From contig NZ_MAYG01000012.1 of the NCBI RefSeq assembly GCF_001684965.1, positions 434,001 to 498,000 on the forward strand: a stretch of 64,000 nt of DNA, in the 5' to 3' direction. Each line of letters begins with the position of its first letter. Position 1 is the stretch's first letter. This DNA is from Chryseobacterium arthrosphaerae. Its GTDB lineage: Bacteria > Bacteroidota > Bacteroidia > Flavobacteriales > Weeksellaceae. Below, piece by piece: positions 1 to 9,065 of the stretch. Position numbers and translations under genes: made by a program. The notes beneath the pieces are model-generated. The model was given only the letters and a program-made list of their open reading frames with translations. It searched no databases and was not told the origin of the DNA.

Positions 1-2
1 TT

Positions 3-2528
3 GAAAGCATCAACTTCCTGAAAGGAGCTTCTGCTTCAGCATTGTATGGATCTGCCGGAGGAAACGGTGCTATTCTGATTACTACGAGAAAAGGACGTGC
101 GGGGAAAAGTGCAATCACTTACAGCAGCAGCCTTACAGTGGAAAGAGCGTACAGTCTTCCCAAGCTTCAGCAAAGTTATTTGTCCTATGATCCAGCTGTT
201 GCGGGCCAGCAGCCGGGCCAGTCAACGGAAAGCTGGGGTGCAAAAGGAGCATCTAAGGATTATCTTAAAGATTTTCTGCAGACAGGAACAACCTGGGTCA
301 ACAGCCTTTCATTCCAGTCCGGAAACGAAAGATCAACGAATTACTTTTCTATTGGAAATACCACCAATAAAGGAGTGGTTCCTATAAGCTATTTTGATCA
401 GTATAATATATCTTTCAGAAATTCAAGTAAGTTTCTGGATGATAAGCTGACGTTGGATGCCAATTTTATCGGTTCATTACAGGAAAGCAAGAACAGACAG
501 ACACCGGGAGCTTCTTTTTCTCCTTTAACAAGTTTGTATTGGTTGCCAAGAGGGGTTGATTTTGATCAATATGGACCTGATAATTATTCCTATTTAAACA
601 AAGAAAGATTTTTGCCTGCTCAAAACTGGTGGGAAGTTAACCCGGATGGAAGTTTCAAAGGAAACCCGGTAACCCAGAACCCTTACTGGATTCTAAACAG
701 AAATCCTGTTACAGTAGCCAATAAAAATGCATATGGAGCCGTTGCGCTTTCCTATCAGATCAATCCGTGGTTATCTGCAAGAGTAAGAGGAAATTATAGC
801 TGGAATATTTCAGATAGCCAGCGTGATATTGCTGCTTTTTCAGCACCGAGTTTATTGGCTGTGAATGAAGGTATTAATGGACGGATTCTAAAAAATACCT
901 ATGAGAACTCTTCTACCTATGGTGATGTGTTGCTTATCGGTAGCCCTAAAATAAATGAGACCATCTCCTTGGATTTTACAGTAGGGGCAAGTACTAACAC
1001 GACAAGAAACAAAATAACACAGATAGATAATGCTTATTTGGTAATCCCTAACCTTTTCACTTTAAACAACCTTACATGGGGGTTGAAAAGGGCACCAGGG
1101 GATGGATATCATAATATCTATACCAACATGAAAAAACAGGTACAGTCTGTTTTTGCGAGTGCTTCCATAGGGTACAAAAATATGTTTTACGTAGATATGA
1201 CCTTCAGAAACGACTGGGATTCCAGTTTGGCTTTAACCGGAAGAACTGGATTTGATTACGAATCTGTGGGGGCTAATGCTGTATTGTCTTCTGTCTTCAA
1301 ACTTCCGGAAGTCATTAACTTCTGGAAAGTAAGAGGATCTTATGCAACGGTCGGATTGGGGTTGCCTACCAATATCTCCAATGCAATGATTGAATACAAT
1401 AAGGGATATACCTATGGAGTAGATGCAGGAACACTTGTATTTCCAAGAAGTTCTTTTATTACAGATCCTAAGTATAAAGAATTATTTCCAAAACCTGAAT
1501 TCAATAAAACGTTTGAGGCGGGTACCGAGCTGAGGATGTTGGATAATAGATTAAGTTTTGATATTACTTACTACAATTCCAATACAAGTAACCAGTTGCT
1601 GGAGACAAAGATAGATTCCTATTTTGGAGGATTGAAGCCGGGGTGGTACTATATTAATGCAGGAAAAATCCGTAATACAGGTTTTGAATCTTCATTATCT
1701 TATAAAGTTTTCAATTCAGAAAAATTCGGCTGGACCACTACCGTGAATGCCTCAGCCAACAAAAATAAAATTGTTGAATTATTTCCTTCAAGTCTGCCTG
1801 TTCCGGAAGAAACATTTTTCTCACTGGCCGGAGGGGGAGAATATACCAAGCTGAAGCTGGGAGGCTCTTTCGGAGATCTTTATGGAATTAAATTTAAGAG
1901 AGATGACCAGGGACGTATTCTGGTAAATGATAAAGGAGTTCCATTGGCAGAAAGCACCCCTACTTATCTGGGAAATCCGAACCCTAAGTTTATCATGGGA
2001 TTCAATAACTCCTTTAATATTGGTAAGCTGGGAATTTCTTTCCTTATTGATGGTAAATTTGGAGGGAAAGTTCTTTCTCTTACAGAAAAAGCCAATGATT
2101 TGTATGGGGTAAGCCAGGCTACTGCCGATGCAAGAGATGCCGGAGGAGTATCTGTTCCGAACGCAGTATATGCCCCGGGAACTCCCAATGCCGGACAGGC
2201 TTACACCGGTCTGACGAATGCAAAAGATTATTATAAAACGGTAGGAACTACAGAAGGATACGGAAAAGGAATTGATGAAGCTTATCTGTATAGTGCTACA
2301 ACAGTACGTTTACGCCAAGCTTCTATTTCATATACATTTGATATCAATTCAAAATATATGAAGAATGCAACGGTAAGTTTAGTGGGAACCAATTTATTCT
2401 TCTTCTACAAAAAAGCACCGTTTGATCCCGAGCAGGTATCAGGAAATACACCTGGTGGAGTTGGGGTAGATTCATTTGGACTTCCGGTTACCCGATCTAT
2501 CGGATTATCATTAAAAGCGAACTTCTAA
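3..2528 (+). CDS. SusC/RagA-type TonB-linked outer membrane transporter, 5'-truncated
   Basis: This is the C-terminal part of a SusC-like outer membrane barrel that would import oligosaccharides with its SusD partner. The frame is open from base 3, so the gene starts upstream of the window. The TTG at 42 is an internal Leu codon, not a start. The first residues read LYGSAGGNGAILITTRKG, the conserved end of the SusC plug domain, so signal peptide, CarboxypepD_reg-like domain and most of the plug are missing. The remaining ~840 residues are beta-barrel, ending in an aromatic Phe (SLKANF). SusD follows after 18 bp. The downstream enzymes suggest N-glycan or mannoside cargo; that specificity is inferred from context only. 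Confidence 0.95.
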   Translation, partial: ESINFLKGASASALYGSAGGNGAILITTRKGRAGKSAITYSSSLTVERAYSLPKLQQSYLSYDPAVAGQQPGQSTESWGAKGASKDYLKDFLQTGTTWVNSLSFQSGNERSTNYFSIGNTTNKGVVPISYFDQYNISFRNSSKFLDDKLTLDANFIGSLQESKNRQTPGASFSPLTSLYWLPRGVDFDQYGPDNYSYLNKERFLPAQNWWEVNPDGSFKGNPVTQNPYWILNRNPVTVANKNAYGAVALSYQINPWLSARVRGNYSWNISDSQRDIAAFSAPSLLAVNEGINGRILKNTYENSSTYGDVLLIGSPKINETISLDFTVGASTNTTRNKITQIDNAYLVIPNLFTLNNLTWGLKRAPGDGYHNIYTNMKKQVQSVFASASIGYKNMFYVDMTFRNDWDSSLALTGRTGFDYESVGANAVLSSVFKLPEVINFWKVRGSYATVGLGLPTNISNAMIEYNKGYTYGVDAGTLVFPRSSFITDPKYKELFPKPEFNKTFEAGTELRMLDNRLSFDITYYNSNTSNQLLETKIDSYFGGLKPGWYYINAGKIRNTGFESSLSYKVFNSEKFGWTTTVNASANKNKIVELFPSSLPVPEETFFSLAGGGEYTKLKLGGSFGDLYGIKFKRDDQGRILVNDKGVPLAESTPTYLGNPNPKFIMGFNNSFNIGKLGISFLIDGKFGGKVLSLTEKANDLYGVSQATADARDAGGVSVPNAVYAPGTPNAGQAYTGLTNAKDYYKTVGTTEGYGKGIDEAYLYSATTVRLRQASISYTFDINSKYMKNATVSLVGTNLFFFYKKAPFDPEQVSGNTPGGVGVDSFGLPVTRSIGLSLKANF

Positions 2529-2546
2529 CTTTTACAATTACTAAAA

Positions 2547-4172
2547 ATGAAAATCAATCATATTAAAACATTTGTGTTCGGTGTTGCAGTGCTGTTTTCT
2601 GCTTCAGGATGTACCAATGACTTCGAAGAATATAATCAGCAGAAAGCGGGAGGACCTGAAAATTTTTATGCAGATTTTATTGCCGTTGTTGACCCAATGA
2701 AATCCATTCAGAGAGGACTGCAGTCAGACTATCAGCTATATCCTAATCTTAGCGCTGATATGTACAGCGGTATGTTTAGTACAGCCACACCATTTAACGG
2801 CGGGGTAAATAACCTTACCTATTCTATGATGGACGGATGGAACAATAGAATCATTGCCAGACAACAGGATATTTTTAATTATTCAATCATCATTGACAAT
2901 GCCGCTGCGAATATCTATAAAGGAGTAGATTTTACAGGAACACTGGCTGTTAAAAAGGTACTGAAAGTCATTACGGCAGCAAGAGTTTCAGACAGTCACG
3001 GACCTGTGGTCTACAGCAAATATGAAAAACCCAATCCTAACGGGACTACTGATTTTGACTCTCAACAGGATGCTTATAATTATTTTATCGCTGATCTTAG
3101 TACTGCTATTGCCGACTTACAGAAAGTGGTTGCTACTTCTGCAACACAGAGTGTAGAAGATAAAACAGCTTTGAAAAAAGCAGATTTAGTATACGGGGGA
3201 AATATGGCTCAATGGGCAAAGCTGGCCAATTCTCTGAAACTGAGGCTGGCTATGAGAATGAGTTATGCCGATCCTGCAAAATCAAAACAATACGCAGAAG
3301 AAGCATTAGCGTCATCCGCAGGGCTGATTACCGATAATGCAGACAATGCCTTGCTCAGCGTAGGACAGTCTGAATTGAGCTTTATCATTTACTCATGGGG
3401 TGACTGTTTGATTGGAGCTCCTTTGATGGCGTATATGAACGGATATCATGACCCGAGACTTCCCGCTTATGCTATTCCTGCCAATGATGCAGACGTACAG
3501 GGAAAATATATAGGAGTACGTCAGGGAATTGATCTGTTAAACGGTAAATCAACCTATGGGGCTTTTTCACAACCGCAGGCAAAGTCAGCAACCGGTGATT
3601 ACTTCTCCGGAACTGATGGTAAAATGAAACTGTTCACTGCTGCAGAAACCTGGTTCCTGAAAGCAGAGGCCGCCTTAAGAGGATATGCAGGAGCAGGTGA
3701 CATTCAAACCAACTACACTACCGGAGTTCAGCAGTCTTTCGGCGAATGGGGGAAAAGTGCTAATGTGGGTGCTTATCTGGCTGATACTACTTCTACAGAA
3801 GCACCTTATGTTGACCCTAAAAATGCAGCAAATAACATTCCTCTTGGAGATCCTCAGCTAAGTACCATCACCATTGCATGGAATAACAGCGACACCAATG
3901 AGAGAAAATTAGAAAGAATCATTACTCAGAAATGGCTTTCTCTTTATCCGAATGGTCCGGAAGCCTGGGCTGAACAGAGAAGAACAGGATATCCGGTTCT
4001 GTTTAAAATAAGAAAGAATGACAGTGGCGGAGCAATCAGCACAGAAGCAATGATCAGAAGAATTCCATTTACTATTGATACCAAAACCTCTTTGTATAAT
4101 TACCAGCAGGCGGTACAGACGCTTAACGGTCCTGATACCGGAGGAACCAGATTATGGTGGGATAAAAAATAA
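2547..4172 (+). CDS. SusD/RagB-like glycan-binding outer membrane lipoprotein
   Basis: Surface lipoprotein of 541 residues that would cap the SusC barrel and bind glycan. The N-terminus is a lipoprotein signal with lipobox SASGC, the Cys lying near residue 22. The family signature is visible in helical TPR-like stretches such as AQWAKLANSLKLRLAMRMSY near residues 223-242 and in the C-terminal segment EAWAEQRRTGYPVLF. Length and placement directly after SusC are typical of the SusD-like lipoprotein group. Translation is probably coupled to susC transcription (18-bp gap). The ligand cannot be read from the sequence; an N-glycan role is inferred from the GH18, GH92, GH125 and GH130 genes downstream. 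Confidence 0.95.
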   Translation: MKINHIKTFVFGVAVLFSASGCTNDFEEYNQQKAGGPENFYADFIAVVDPMKSIQRGLQSDYQLYPNLSADMYSGMFSTATPFNGGVNNLTYSMMDGWNNRIIARQQDIFNYSIIIDNAAANIYKGVDFTGTLAVKKVLKVITAARVSDSHGPVVYSKYEKPNPNGTTDFDSQQDAYNYFIADLSTAIADLQKVVATSATQSVEDKTALKKADLVYGGNMAQWAKLANSLKLRLAMRMSYADPAKSKQYAEEALASSAGLITDNADNALLSVGQSELSFIIYSWGDCLIGAPLMAYMNGYHDPRLPAYAIPANDADVQGKYIGVRQGIDLLNGKSTYGAFSQPQAKSATGDYFSGTDGKMKLFTAAETWFLKAEAALRGYAGAGDIQTNYTTGVQQSFGEWGKSANVGAYLADTTSTEAPYVDPKNAANNIPLGDPQLSTITIAWNNSDTNERKLERIITQKWLSLYPNGPEAWAEQRRTGYPVLFKIRKNDSGGAISTEAMIRRIPFTIDTKTSLYNYQQAVQTLNGPDTGGTRLWWDKK

Positions 4173-4199
4173 CGCTCAAATCATTTAACAATACAGAGG

Positions 4200-4303
4200 C
4201 ATCTCAAAAGTCAGATTATATCTGATTCATTCAGGCAGGAGGGTAACGTAGGCTCTCTTATAAATTTATAGTTTCGTTTTAGCCGGAATGAAATTTTGAG
4301 ATG
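4200..4303 (+). repeat. Long-range inverted repeat between susD and MFS genes
   Basis: A 10-bp perfect inverted repeat pairs CATCTCAAAA (4200-4209) with TTTTGAGATG (4294-4303). It encloses a small hairpin TCAGAT-TAT-ATCTGA (4211-4225). In RNA this would give a closed multi-arm structure ending 32 bases before the MFS start codon. No T-run follows the inner hairpin, so it is not an ordinary terminator. It could be an RNA processing or stability element that sets susCD levels against the rest of the operon; this is inference. Confidence 0.4.
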
Positions 4304-4335
4304 TTCTCTTTTTCTTTAGAATCTTATTTTTAAAT

Positions 4336-5631
4336 ATGGGAAACAACAACTCCGGAGTACGTCGGATCCAGCCAATTCTTTGGATATCTACATTATATTT
4401 TGCAATGGGTGTTCCCTTTGTAACCATTAATGCAGTTTCCGGAATCATGTATAAAGATATGGGCGTTTCGGATTCGCAGATTACTTTCTGGACAGCCTTT
4501 ATCATGTTCTCCTGGACTTTAAAGCCCCTTTGGAGCCCTTTCCTGGAGATCTATAAAACGAAAAAGTTCTTTGTTGTTTTTACCCAGTTTGCCATTGGGA
4601 TTCTGTTTGCTTTAATTGCATTAAGTCTGCCTTTGCATGACTTTTTCAAATACAGTATTGCGCTTTTTGCTGTAGTGGCATTTTGCGGAGCCACCCATGA
4701 TGTGGTGGCAGACGGAACGTATATCGGGCTTCTTTCCAATAAAGAACAGGCGAGATATATTGGCTGGCAGGGAGCTTTTTACAATCTGGCGAAGATCATA
4801 AGTAGCGGTGCACTGGTTTATTTTGCAGGCGTATTAGAAAAAACAAAAGGAGTTACCAATGCTTGGATGATCATTATGGTAATCTATGCTGTATTGTTTT
4901 TTGCTCTGGCAGTCTATCATTATCTCATCCTTCCGAAAGAAGATAAAGATGAGGTTCCGAAACAGGAAAAAACAGCTGGAAACGTCCGTAAAGAACTGTT
5001 GGAGGTTATCACTTCTTTCTTTACGAAAAAGAGCATTCTCTGGTCAGTCCTGTTCATTATATTATACCGTTTTGCAGAAGGCTTTGCTATAAAAATAGCA
5101 CCATTATTTTTTAAAGCACCAAGAACTTCGGGAGGATTGGGTTTGTCAACATCCGATATCGGGCTTATCTATGGAACCTACGGATCAGCAGCATTTATTC
5201 TGGGATCTGTGCTGGCAGGATATTTTATCTCAGCCAGAGGGTTAAAAAAATCACTGATATGGTTGTGTTGTGCCTTCAATATTCCTTTTGTGGTCTATGC
5301 ATTACTGGCCCATTATCAGCCGGTTGATCTTTTACCCGTAGGCATTGCTGTGGTAGTGGAATATTTTGGATATGGATTTGGTTTTGTAGGATTGATGCTG
5401 TATATGATGCAGCAGATTGCTCCCGGAAAACATAAAACAGCCCACTATGCATTTGCGACAGGAATTATGAACCTCGGAGTGATGATCCCCGGGATGTTCA
5501 GCGGAATGATCAGTGACTGGGTAGGATATAAAATATTCTTTGTCTGGGTATTGATTGCCACAATTCCGGCATTCCTTGTAACCCTATTCGTTCCTTTCCC
5601 TTATTCAGAAAATAAAGAAGAATATAATTAA
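4336..5631 (+). CDS. MFS transporter, probably mannosyl-GlcNAc/mannoside importer
   Basis: Inner membrane major facilitator protein of 431 residues with about 12 hydrophobic segments and no cleavable signal. The first segment (LWISTLYFAMGVPFVTINAV) begins near residue 14. A charged central loop (PKEDKDEVPKQEKTAGN) near residues 200-216 separates the two six-helix halves. It lies immediately before a cytoplasmic GH130 phosphorylase. The same MFS-GH130-GH92 grouping is known from Bacteroides N-glycan loci, where the transporter is thought to import the Man-beta-1,4-GlcNAc core disaccharide. The substrate is therefore inferred from context. The only plausible start is the ATG at 4336; no strong Shine-Dalgarno site precedes it. 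Confidence 0.85.
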   Translation: MGNNNSGVRRIQPILWISTLYFAMGVPFVTINAVSGIMYKDMGVSDSQITFWTAFIMFSWTLKPLWSPFLEIYKTKKFFVVFTQFAIGILFALIALSLPLHDFFKYSIALFAVVAFCGATHDVVADGTYIGLLSNKEQARYIGWQGAFYNLAKIISSGALVYFAGVLEKTKGVTNAWMIIMVIYAVLFFALAVYHYLILPKEDKDEVPKQEKTAGNVRKELLEVITSFFTKKSILWSVLFIILYRFAEGFAIKIAPLFFKAPRTSGGLGLSTSDIGLIYGTYGSAAFILGSVLAGYFISARGLKKSLIWLCCAFNIPFVVYALLAHYQPVDLLPVGIAVVVEYFGYGFGFVGLMLYMMQQIAPGKHKTAHYAFATGIMNLGVMIPGMFSGMISDWVGYKIFFVWVLIATIPAFLVTLFVPFPYSENKEEYN

Positions 5632-5706
5632 ACAGGTTTTAAAAAACTGTTAGGTTTAAGTACTCAATCAAACAATTAAATAAAAATAAAAAGTAAAAAC
5701 TACTTT

Positions 5707-6678
5707 ATGACAGCTCAATCAGTAATGATCCCATGGCAGGATCGCCCGGAAGGTTGCAATGATATTATGTGGAGGTTTTCCGAAAACCCGATCATTAACA
5801 GATATGCGATACCTACATCCAACAGTATATTCAACAGTGCGGTAATCCCTTTTGAAGATGGGTTCGCAGGAGTATTCCGCTGTGATAATAAAGCCGTGCA
5901 GATGAATATTTTTGCCGGTTTCAGCAAAGACGGGATCAATTGGGAAATCAATCACGATCCTATTGAAATGAAAGCAGGAAATACCGATATGATCGAATCT
6001 GATTATAAATACGATCCCCGCGTTACCTTCATCGAAGACCGTTACTGGATCACGTGGTGCAACGGATATAACGGACCTACCATCGGAATCGGATATACTT
6101 TTGACTTTAAAGAATTTTTCCAGTGCGAAAATGCATTCCTTCCCTTCAACAGAAACGGAGTTCTTTTCCCTGAAAAAATCAATGGTAAATATGCCATGTT
6201 GAGCCGTCCGAGTGACAACGGACATACGCCTTTCGGTGACATCTATATCAGCTATAGTCCGGATATGAAATATTGGGGCGAGCACCGTTGCGTAATGAAA
6301 GTAACCCCTTTTGAAGACAGTGCATGGCAATGTACCAAGATCGGTGGCGGGCCTGTTCCTATTAAAACCGAAGAAGGATGGCTGCTTTTCTATCACGGAG
6401 TGATCAATACCTGCAGAGGATTCAGATATTCTATGGGAGCTGCATTGCTGGACCTTGAAGATCCTACAAAAGTATTATACAGAACGAAACCTTATCTGCT
6501 GGCCCCGGCTGAGTTGTATGAGCTTACAGGAGATGTTCCGAATGTGGTTTTCCCTTGTGCAGCACTTACGGAAGGAGATAAAGTAACCGTATACTATGGC
6601 GCTGCCGATACTGTAGTGGCGATTGCTTTCGGATATATCTCAGAAATTATTGATTTTATGAAAAAAAATTCAATCTAA
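5707..6678 (+). CDS. GH130 beta-1,4-mannoside phosphorylase
   Basis: Cytoplasmic glycoside phosphorylase of 323 residues, the usual GH130 length, without a signal peptide. The five-bladed propeller family signature [20 protein letters not shown] is present. Asp103 in YDPR matches the proton-donor Asp of characterised GH130 mannoside phosphorylases. Other conserved pieces are [19 protein letters not shown] and VYYGAADT near the C-terminus. Members in N-glycan loci (for example BT1033 of Bacteroides) convert Man-beta-1,4-GlcNAc plus phosphate to mannose-1-phosphate and GlcNAc. The neighbouring endoglycosidases and alpha-mannosidases make that substrate the best guess, but a mannosyl-glucose or mannobiose phosphorylase cannot be excluded. 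Confidence 0.92.
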   Translation: MTAQSVMIPWQDRPEGCNDIMWRFSENPIINRYAIPTSNSIFNSAVIPFEDGFAGVFRCDNKAVQMNIFAGFSKDGINWEINHDPIEMKAGNTDMIESDYKYDPRVTFIEDRYWITWCNGYNGPTIGIGYTFDFKEFFQCENAFLPFNRNGVLFPEKINGKYAMLSRPSDNGHTPFGDIYISYSPDMKYWGEHRCVMKVTPFEDSAWQCTKIGGGPVPIKTEEGWLLFYHGVINTCRGFRYSMGAALLDLEDPTKVLYRTKPYLLAPAELYELTGDVPNVVFPCAALTEGDKVTVYYGAADTVVAIAFGYISEIIDFMKKNSI

Positions 6679-6681
6679 ATA

Positions 6682-6780
6682 ATGATAAAGTTTTTTGAAA
6701 ATATGACCATCAGCCTAATTCCCTTTATTGTTGGGATCTTTGTAATGGTTTTCCTATTTTTAAACCAACTTTTAAATTAA
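6682..6780 (+). CDS. Micro-ORF: 32-residue single-span membrane peptide
   Basis: A 33-codon frame opens with ATG 3 bases after the GH130 stop and ends with TAA 21 bases before the GH92 start. The peptide begins MIKFFENMT, has one hydrophobic segment (ISLIPFIVGIFVMVFLFL) and ends NQLLN. It fills most of the 123-base gap between two same-strand PUL genes. Its composition (N-terminal Lys, then an uninterrupted apolar helix) looks like a real small inner-membrane protein rather than random sequence. I know no family for it. It could assist the MFS transporter or be a leader for GH92; both are speculation. Confidence 0.5.
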   Translation: MIKFFENMTISLIPFIVGIFVMVFLFLNQLLN

Positions 6781-6801
6781 AAAATCCTGATACCTTTTAT
6801 C

Positions 6802-9033
6802 ATGAAAAAAGAATTGCTTATCTGTTTTTTTACAACCCTGGTTTCTCTGTCTAATGCCCAGCAAAACAAGAACGATGTTCTTTCCTGGGTAGATCCTTTC
6901 ATAGGAACAGGTGGCCATGGTCATACCTTTCCCGGAGCCACCACACCGTTTGGAATGATTCAGCTAAGCCCGGATCAGAACACGAAAAGCGGTGACTGGG
7001 ACTGGTGTTCCGGTTACCATTACAGCAGCAAGACGATCATGGGATTCAGCCACAATCACCTTAGCGGAACAGGTTGGGCAGATCTTGGAGATATTCTGGT
7101 AATGCCAACGGTAGGCCAGGTAAAAATGGTTCCTGGCCAGGAAGATAAGCCGGAAACAGGGTATCGTTCAACATTCAGTCATGATAAAGAAACGGCATCA
7201 CCGGGATATTATTCGGTAATGCTTGACAGCTATGGAGTTAAGGCTGAGCTTACCGCTTCCCCTCGTGTAGGTTTCCATAAATATACGTTCCCGAAAACTG
7301 ACGAAGCCAATATCATTATTGATCCTACGAATAAGATCTTCGGAAATATCTACCACACCCTGGTAAGCATAGAAGGAAACAATAAAATAAAAGGCTACTG
7401 CTACAGCAACGGCTGGGGCGGAAAACGGTTTGCCTATTTCGTCATGGAGTTTTCCAAACCATTTAAATCCTATGGGGTGTATGCCGAAGGAAAAATTAAA
7501 AACAATGAAAAAATTGCATTGGCCAAAGACGCAAAAGCCTTTGTAAGATTTGCAACGGAAGCTAATGAGAGTGTTGAGGTAAAAGTATCTTTATCTCCTG
7601 TAAGCACGGAAAATGCGCAGGAAAACTTTGATACAGAAGCTAAAAATGTAGATTTTGCCAAAGCAAGGGAAACCGCTCAAAAAACATGGCGGGACCTTAT
7701 CGGGAGATTTCAGGTGACAGGAGGTACAGAGAGCCAGAGAAAAATTTTCTACACAGGAGTTTACCATACCTTCATTGCACCAAATTTATACATGGACGTG
7801 AATGGAGATTATGTGGCTGCTCAGGAAAACATGAATACCAAATGGTTCACCAACTACAGTACGTATTCTTACTGGGACGGATTCAGGGCAACACATCCAT
7901 TATTGACTATTATGGACCAGAAACATACGAAGGAATTTGCCAATTCCCTGATCAGCAGGTATACAGACCGTAAGGATCATATGCCGATCTGGGAACTTTG
8001 CGGATACGATAACTTCTGTATGCTGGGATACCACAGTGCATCGGTCATCTGGGATGCTATTTCCAAAGGCGTTCCGGGAATTGACCCTGAAAAAGCTTTT
8101 GCAGCCATGAAAGATGCTTCTCTGACGGATAAAATGAGCAGCAGTGACGGAGGCGGAGGTCTTAATGATTATATTAAATTAGGATATACCCCATCAGAAA
8201 ACGGGGCTTCTGTTTCTGCAACTTTAGAATATGCCTACGATGATTGGTGCATTCAGCAGCTGGCTGAGAAATTAGGAAAGAAAGACGAAGCGGAAGTCTA
8301 TAAGAAACGATCCATGAGCTTCCTGAATACCTTCAACAAAGAAAATAATCACTTCTGGCCAAGACAGAAAGACGGAAAATTCTTAGCAGATTTCCCTCTT
8401 AATGACTGGAAAAAGCTTCAGCCACACTGGGTTTCAGGAAATATCTGGGCCTATGATTTCTTTGTTCCGCATCAGATTGATGAAATGATGAATCTATACG
8501 GAGGAAAAACAAGATTTGAAGAAAAACTGGATAAAACATTCTCAGAAGCATTGAATATGCAGGGAGAGCAGCATGTTGATATTTCAGGATTCATCGGTTC
8601 TCTGGGATTTGGAGATGAGCCGGGACATCACGTTCCATACCTGTACAACTATGCGGGAAGTCCTCACAAAACCCAGAAAATGGTAAAATATATCAGAGAC
8701 AATATGTACGCTGCAAAGCCTGACGGAATTGTCAACAATGAAGACTGCGGGCAAATGTCGGCATGGTATATTTTCTCTTCATTAGGATTCTATCCGGTAA
8801 CGCCGGGGAAACCTGTATATGCCATCGGAGCACCACAATTCCCAAAAGCTTCTTTACAGCTGGAAAACGGAAAGACCTTCACGGTGATTGCCGATAAAAT
8901 TTCAGATAAAAATATCTATGTGCAGAAAATGTTCCTGAACGGGAAAGAGTACAAAAGCTGGGAGCTGAACCACAGTGACATCATGAATGGTGGGGAACTG
9001 AGATTTGTAATGGGAAGTAAACCTGTAAAATAA
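6802..9033 (+). CDS. GH92 alpha-mannosidase with unusual acid position
   Basis: Exported 743-residue GH92 enzyme. These are Ca2+-dependent inverting exo-alpha-mannosidases. The signal peptide MKKELLICFFTTLVSLSNAQ suggests the periplasm. The family start signature GTGGHGHTFPGATTPFGMIQ lies at residues ~34-53, and NNEDCGQMSAWYIFSSLGFY near the C-terminus carries the likely catalytic base region. In most GH92 proteins an EGNxWxY motif supplies the general acid Glu; here the equivalent reads VSGNIWAY with Ser545. A few GH92 enzymes acting on mannose-1-phosphate diesters also lack this Glu, so the substrate may differ from a simple alpha-1,2-mannoside. The gene sits between GH130 and GH125 in the N-glycan operon. 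Confidence 0.93.
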   Translation: MKKELLICFFTTLVSLSNAQQNKNDVLSWVDPFIGTGGHGHTFPGATTPFGMIQLSPDQNTKSGDWDWCSGYHYSSKTIMGFSHNHLSGTGWADLGDILVMPTVGQVKMVPGQEDKPETGYRSTFSHDKETASPGYYSVMLDSYGVKAELTASPRVGFHKYTFPKTDEANIIIDPTNKIFGNIYHTLVSIEGNNKIKGYCYSNGWGGKRFAYFVMEFSKPFKSYGVYAEGKIKNNEKIALAKDAKAFVRFATEANESVEVKVSLSPVSTENAQENFDTEAKNVDFAKARETAQKTWRDLIGRFQVTGGTESQRKIFYTGVYHTFIAPNLYMDVNGDYVAAQENMNTKWFTNYSTYSYWDGFRATHPLLTIMDQKHTKEFANSLISRYTDRKDHMPIWELCGYDNFCMLGYHSASVIWDAISKGVPGIDPEKAFAAMKDASLTDKMSSSDGGGGLNDYIKLGYTPSENGASVSATLEYAYDDWCIQQLAEKLGKKDEAEVYKKRSMSFLNTFNKENNHFWPRQKDGKFLADFPLNDWKKLQPHWVSGNIWAYDFFVPHQIDEMMNLYGGKTRFEEKLDKTFSEALNMQGEQHVDISGFIGSLGFGDEPGHHVPYLYNYAGSPHKTQKMVKYIRDNMYAAKPDGIVNNEDCGQMSAWYIFSSLGFYPVTPGKPVYAIGAPQFPKASLQLENGKTFTVIADKISDKNIYVQKMFLNGKEYKSWELNHSDIMNGGELRFVMGSKPVK

Positions 9034-9065
9034 GACTGATAAAAATAAACGAAACAATAGTATCA

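Noticed and set aside
42..44. TTG at 42 as the start of the SusC gene
   Set aside because: The frame is open to base 3 and reads into the conserved plug motif; the gene begins outside the window.
5719..6396. 225-codon - strand frame opposite GH130
   Set aside because: It lies wholly antisense to a conserved GH130 gene and has no recognisable domain or start context.
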